Positions 61,378 to 64,000 of a DNA stretch of 64,000 nt are shown piece after piece. The DNA is taken from the NCBI GenBank assembly GCA_947632025.1, contig CANRNN010000007.1, positions 62,001 through 126,000 of the forward strand, in the 5' to 3' direction. The DNA is from an uncultured Clostridia bacterium. Its GTDB lineage: Bacteria; Bacillota; Clostridia; Oscillospirales; Ruminococcaceae. A program made the translations under genes and the position numbers. Every line of letters begins with the position of its first letter. The first letter of the stretch is position 1. The notes below the pieces were generated by a model, which made no database searches, was not told the origin of the DNA, and worked only from the letters and a program-made list of their open reading frames with translations.

Positions 61378-64000
61378 TCAATATCTTTTTCCGGGGAACG
61401 TGACAGTGCAGGTCACCGCAAACGTGCCACCGGGAAGGGTCTGACCGAGAACCGTTCCTGCGGTTATGCGGTCGCCCTCGGAGAAATCAGAGATGTTGCT
61501 TAAATCGAAGATAAAGTAATATCTTCCGTCATCGCCAAGAATGACAAACTTGCCGCCGCCGTCATCAAATTTGCTAACATAGTCTATTGTTCCCGTTGCG
61601 GGAGCGTAAACCTTTGAACCGGGCGCTGCTGTGAAACTGTACCCGTAATACAGAGCATAGTAATTATACGGGCAATATTCCATGGCGGTGATATTCTCAC
61701 CGAACATTTTTGGGTCGAGGTTCGGCTTTAAGATGTGGTCGTAGTTTTGGGTTTCGGAACTTGTTATTCCGTATGCATAAATAGCCTCGGTTTCCCAGAT
61801 GTAATCCATAAGCTCGTGCGTCTGACCCGCGTCGGTTATAACCGCATGATTGTTTACAAATGCAAGCTTTTCGGACGATTCGGCATACCGCTTGTATACA
61901 ATATCATTGTTTACGTCGTAAATTACCATTCTGTCGGTTGATGCAATGATAAATTCCCTTGTGCCGTCTTTGTTCAAATCCTCAAGAATAAGCTCGTAGG
62001 GAGACTTAACAATCGACGGTTCAACGGATACTGCGGAGGAAGTAACCTTGCGCTCCTCAAAGGAAGACATAAAGTACTCAGAGCCCGGAATATCGTTGCG
62101 GTAAAGCCCGTCTTCGCGAAGCTCAAAATGCGTATCGGCGGTTTCGTTGGTGGTGAATTTAATACCGCCGCTCGGCAGTGTGCCTTTATGGATTTCTTCG
62201 GGTTTGGCTTCCGCTTTCATAGCGTTTAATGCTTTTTTGTCAAGCGGCGTGTATTCACCGTTGTTCACAAGGCAAAGCTGTCCGTTTTGAATTTCAAGAT
62301 TTTCGGGGATTTTTCTGGTGATTTTCACCGTGGAGCTGTAAATAAAGAGTATTTTGTAATCCGCTCCGGAGGTTGTCACAACAAGCTCGCGCTTGCTGTC
62401 GCCGTCAACGTCGGCAAGGTATACCATAACTATTCCTTTGCTGGTGTAGAAAAGATTTTCCTCATGACCCTTAAGGCTGATGCTTTCGGGATAGGTTTCG
62501 TCCAGACCTATTCTGACAGCTTGCCCGTCGTCAAGCGTTAGCTCAATATTGTTTCCTTTAGGCAAATCTTCCTCGTAACGGTTAAATACGGTCTTTACCG
62601 AAGAATCCGAGGGATTTTCCGTTTGCTCTGCAACATCCAAGTAGTTTTCAAGCGGAGTGTATTTGTCGCCCGAATGCACGCAAAGATTATCGCCGTAAAC
62701 GCAAAGTTCATCGTCTTTGTCAATTTCGCTGGTGAAATTCTGCGTTTCGCTGTGAACGTAAACCTTATAGGTATCGCCTGCGGGATTTTCGGCGCAGACC
62801 ATTTCCCGCTTTCCGTCGCCGTCAAAGTCGTAAAGGTAAATAGCGCAAATTTTATCAACACCAAGGCTCTTGTAGATATTTGTGTCCATATCCATTATGG
62901 TCATTCCGCCCTCCGGGGATGTTTTATAATAGTAACGGTCGCCGACGTTCGCTTTAAACTCAATCCAATCGTCAACGCACTTTCCGTTGTCATAGAACAC
63001 CGTCGCGGTTTTCGCATTTCTGTCGGGAACATAGTCGCGAAGTTCGTCAAGCACGTCGTTCAGATCCGAATCCAGATAGCTCCTCGGCAGGTAAATTACG
63101 GCGTTCGCGTAGCCGTTCCATACGTCGGCTGTTCTCTTGAGGTACATAATCCATTCCGAGCCCTCCGTAAACGGGGCGAATATTATTCCGCTCTCGAATT
63201 TGTAACTCAGATTTTGACCGCCGTCGGACACAAAGCACGGTCCGTAAACCGTTATAACCTCGCCCTCGGAAACCTCAACTGTGCCGCCTAAAACCTCGTC
63301 CACGCAGAAGTTGTTTTGCATACCGACGCGCTCTGTGTTTTCGTCTGCGGGAGCGTTGGGGTCAGTGGGCTGGCAGGGTCTGCCGACAAAGTGCCCATAA
63401 ACCACCGCGTCATATTTGCCCAATTCTAGGTCATAGAAAAAGGCAATGGAGTCCGTTGAAGCGGGCTTGTCAAGCGGATTACGCGTCAAATTGTTGTAAT
63501 CGCCCGTGAAGAAGTACGCCCCGCCTGCGCCCTCCGACAGCGTGGACATTGTAAGCAATGCCGTGACCGTGGTTTCGTTCGGGTTAGTGAAGGAATATTC
63601 ATTAAAATACAGCTTGTTATCGCGAAGCTCAAGCCGACAGCCGTTCGAACCTGTCGTCGCAACAGTGTAAAACTTGTTGTTCTTTACATCGTATACACTG
63701 GCACAATCCAAGGATAAACCCGTAGGCAATGACCAGTTATACGCAATCTCGCGATTATCGTCGCCGTTTAAGTCAACCGTGTAAACGGAGGTTATCGGCA
63801 TTCCGGAGCCTACATAATGCTCGAAATTTTTGCCTATCTCGGTAATCGCGGTCTGCGAGCAGACGAAATCAAGCTCCGGAAATTCCTCCAGCTTGAAATT
63901 CTTCACGGGGTCGCCGTCGCCTGCATAATCGGAGAGGTCGAAAACCTGCTCCGCGTCGGACGGCTCAAAAAAATCCACGGAGCTGTTATCCGAAGTGTTT
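61378..64000 (-). CDS. Large FG-GAP/EF-hand-repeat protein with degenerate M23-like C-terminus, 5'-truncated by window edge
   Basis: At least 873 residues are present and the frame stays open to the right edge, so the N-terminus (probably a signal peptide) is outside. Four calcium-loop-like units, DLNGDDNRE, DFDGDGKRE, DVDGDSKRE and DLNKDGTRE (near 63774, 62847, 62404 and 61980), recur as in FG-GAP/VCBS beta-propeller proteins. The last 100 residues resemble a LytM/M23 barrel (KVYAPATGTIDYV; GDRITAGTVLGQT), but the usual HxH reads FDLS, so the zinc site is lost. A secreted, wall- or surface-associated role is likely. The terminator at 61318 ends it. Confidence 0.75.
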   Translation of the reverse strand, partial: NTSDNSSVDFFEPSDAEQVFDLSDYAGDGDPVKNFKLEEFPELDFVCSQTAITEIGKNFEHYVGSGMPITSVYTVDLNGDDNREIAYNWSLPTGLSLDCASVYDVKNNKFYTVATTGSNGCRLELRDNKLYFNEYSFTNPNETTVTALLTMSTLSEGAGGAYFFTGDYNNLTRNPLDKPASTDSIAFFYDLELGKYDAVVYGHFVGRPCQPTDPNAPADENTERVGMQNNFCVDEVLGGTVEVSEGEVITVYGPCFVSDGGQNLSYKFESGIIFAPFTEGSEWIMYLKRTADVWNGYANAVIYLPRSYLDSDLNDVLDELRDYVPDRNAKTATVFYDNGKCVDDWIEFKANVGDRYYYKTSPEGGMTIMDMDTNIYKSLGVDKICAIYLYDFDGDGKREMVCAENPAGDTYKVYVHSETQNFTSEIDKDDELCVYGDNLCVHSGDKYTPLENYLDVAEQTENPSDSSVKTVFNRYEEDLPKGNNIELTLDDGQAVRIGLDETYPESISLKGHEENLFYTSKGIVMVYLADVDGDSKRELVVTTSGADYKILFIYSSTVKITRKIPENLEIQNGQLCLVNNGEYTPLDKKALNAMKAEAKPEEIHKGTLPSGGIKFTTNETADTHFELREDGLYRNDIPGSEYFMSSFEERKVTSSAVSVEPSIVKSPYELILEDLNKDGTREFIIASTDRMVIYDVNNDIVYKRYAESSEKLAFVNNHAVITDAGQTHELMDYIWETEAIYAYGITSSETQNYDHILKPNLDPKMFGENITAMEYCPYNYYALYYGYSFTAAPGSKVYAPATGTIDYVSKFDDGGGKFVILGDDGRYYFIFDLSNISDFSEGDRITAGTVLGQTLPGGTFAVTCTVTFPGKRY

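Overview
The window looks like chromosome of an anaerobic, endospore-forming clostridial Firmicute, most plausibly Ruminococcaceae/Oscillospiraceae. The support is: a sipL-spoIVA pair behind a sigma-E-like promoter, an alpha/beta SASP, a type III glutamine synthetase, a B12-dependent methionine synthase without its reactivation domain, class B sortases, a CIRCE-controlled hrcA operon, strong AGGAGG ribosome sites, and many sigma-A promoters with exactly 17-bp spacers. The species is an inference. I saw no rRNA, tRNA, CRISPR array, insertion sequence or phage module.

Layout. 1-1.6 kb: uppP (cut by the left edge), a 49-aa protein and a TepA-like ClpP-family protease. 1.8-5.4 kb: sipL, spoIVA and a SASP (sporulation). 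5.4-10 kb: a DUF3793 gene behind a consensus promoter with metal-repressor-like boxes, then MATE exporter and metH on the minus strand. 10-11.5 kb: terD, two miniprotein genes and a dense regulatory stretch. 11.5-14.7 kb: cysteine desulfurase, fluoride channel, thiI and pncC. 14.7-19.7 kb: three different class B sortases in tandem followed by a serine-rich SpoIID-type protein. 19.7-22.9 kb: an accessory patch of small genes (LMW phosphatase, GNAT, YegP-like, papain-like). 23-25.4 kb: glutamine synthetase III with a leader hairpin. 25.4-31.4 kb: hrcA-grpE-dnaK-DUF4241-dnaJ. 31.5-35.9 kb: pgk-tpiA-membrane gene-gpmI. 36-38.2 kb: a membrane protein and a GGDEF/EAL protein. 38.3-46.9 kb: acpP and the fatty-acid cluster fabH-fabG-fabF-accB-fabZ-accC-accD-accA, with fabD divergent. 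46.9-50.4 kb: aroE, aroK, an amidohydrolase and a lone fumarase alpha subunit. 50.5-51.6 kb: an ECF sigma factor with its likely anti-sigma partner. 52-54.6 kb: a large PAS/GAF protein with ruined GGDEF and EAL signatures. 54.9-61.3 kb: a SEDS glycosyltransferase, a diverged GHMP kinase, hflX, nadB, nadC and a stand-alone FakA segment. 61.4-64 kb: the C-terminal part of a large FG-GAP-like protein (cut by the right edge).

How it fits together. Most of the window is core metabolism in co-oriented operons, each with a recognisable promoter and often an intrinsic terminator. The less ordinary parts are the triple-sortase/SpoIID block, the 10.9-11.5 kb stretch (a helically phased GTAAC array beside a promoter, a terminator that would release a short RNA, and a Cys/Gly miniprotein beyond it), the glutamine synthetase leader, a 19-bp motif shared by the glutamine synthetase and hrcA upstream regions, and several proteins that keep a fold but have lost catalytic residues. 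All product names come from reading motifs by eye; no database search was run.
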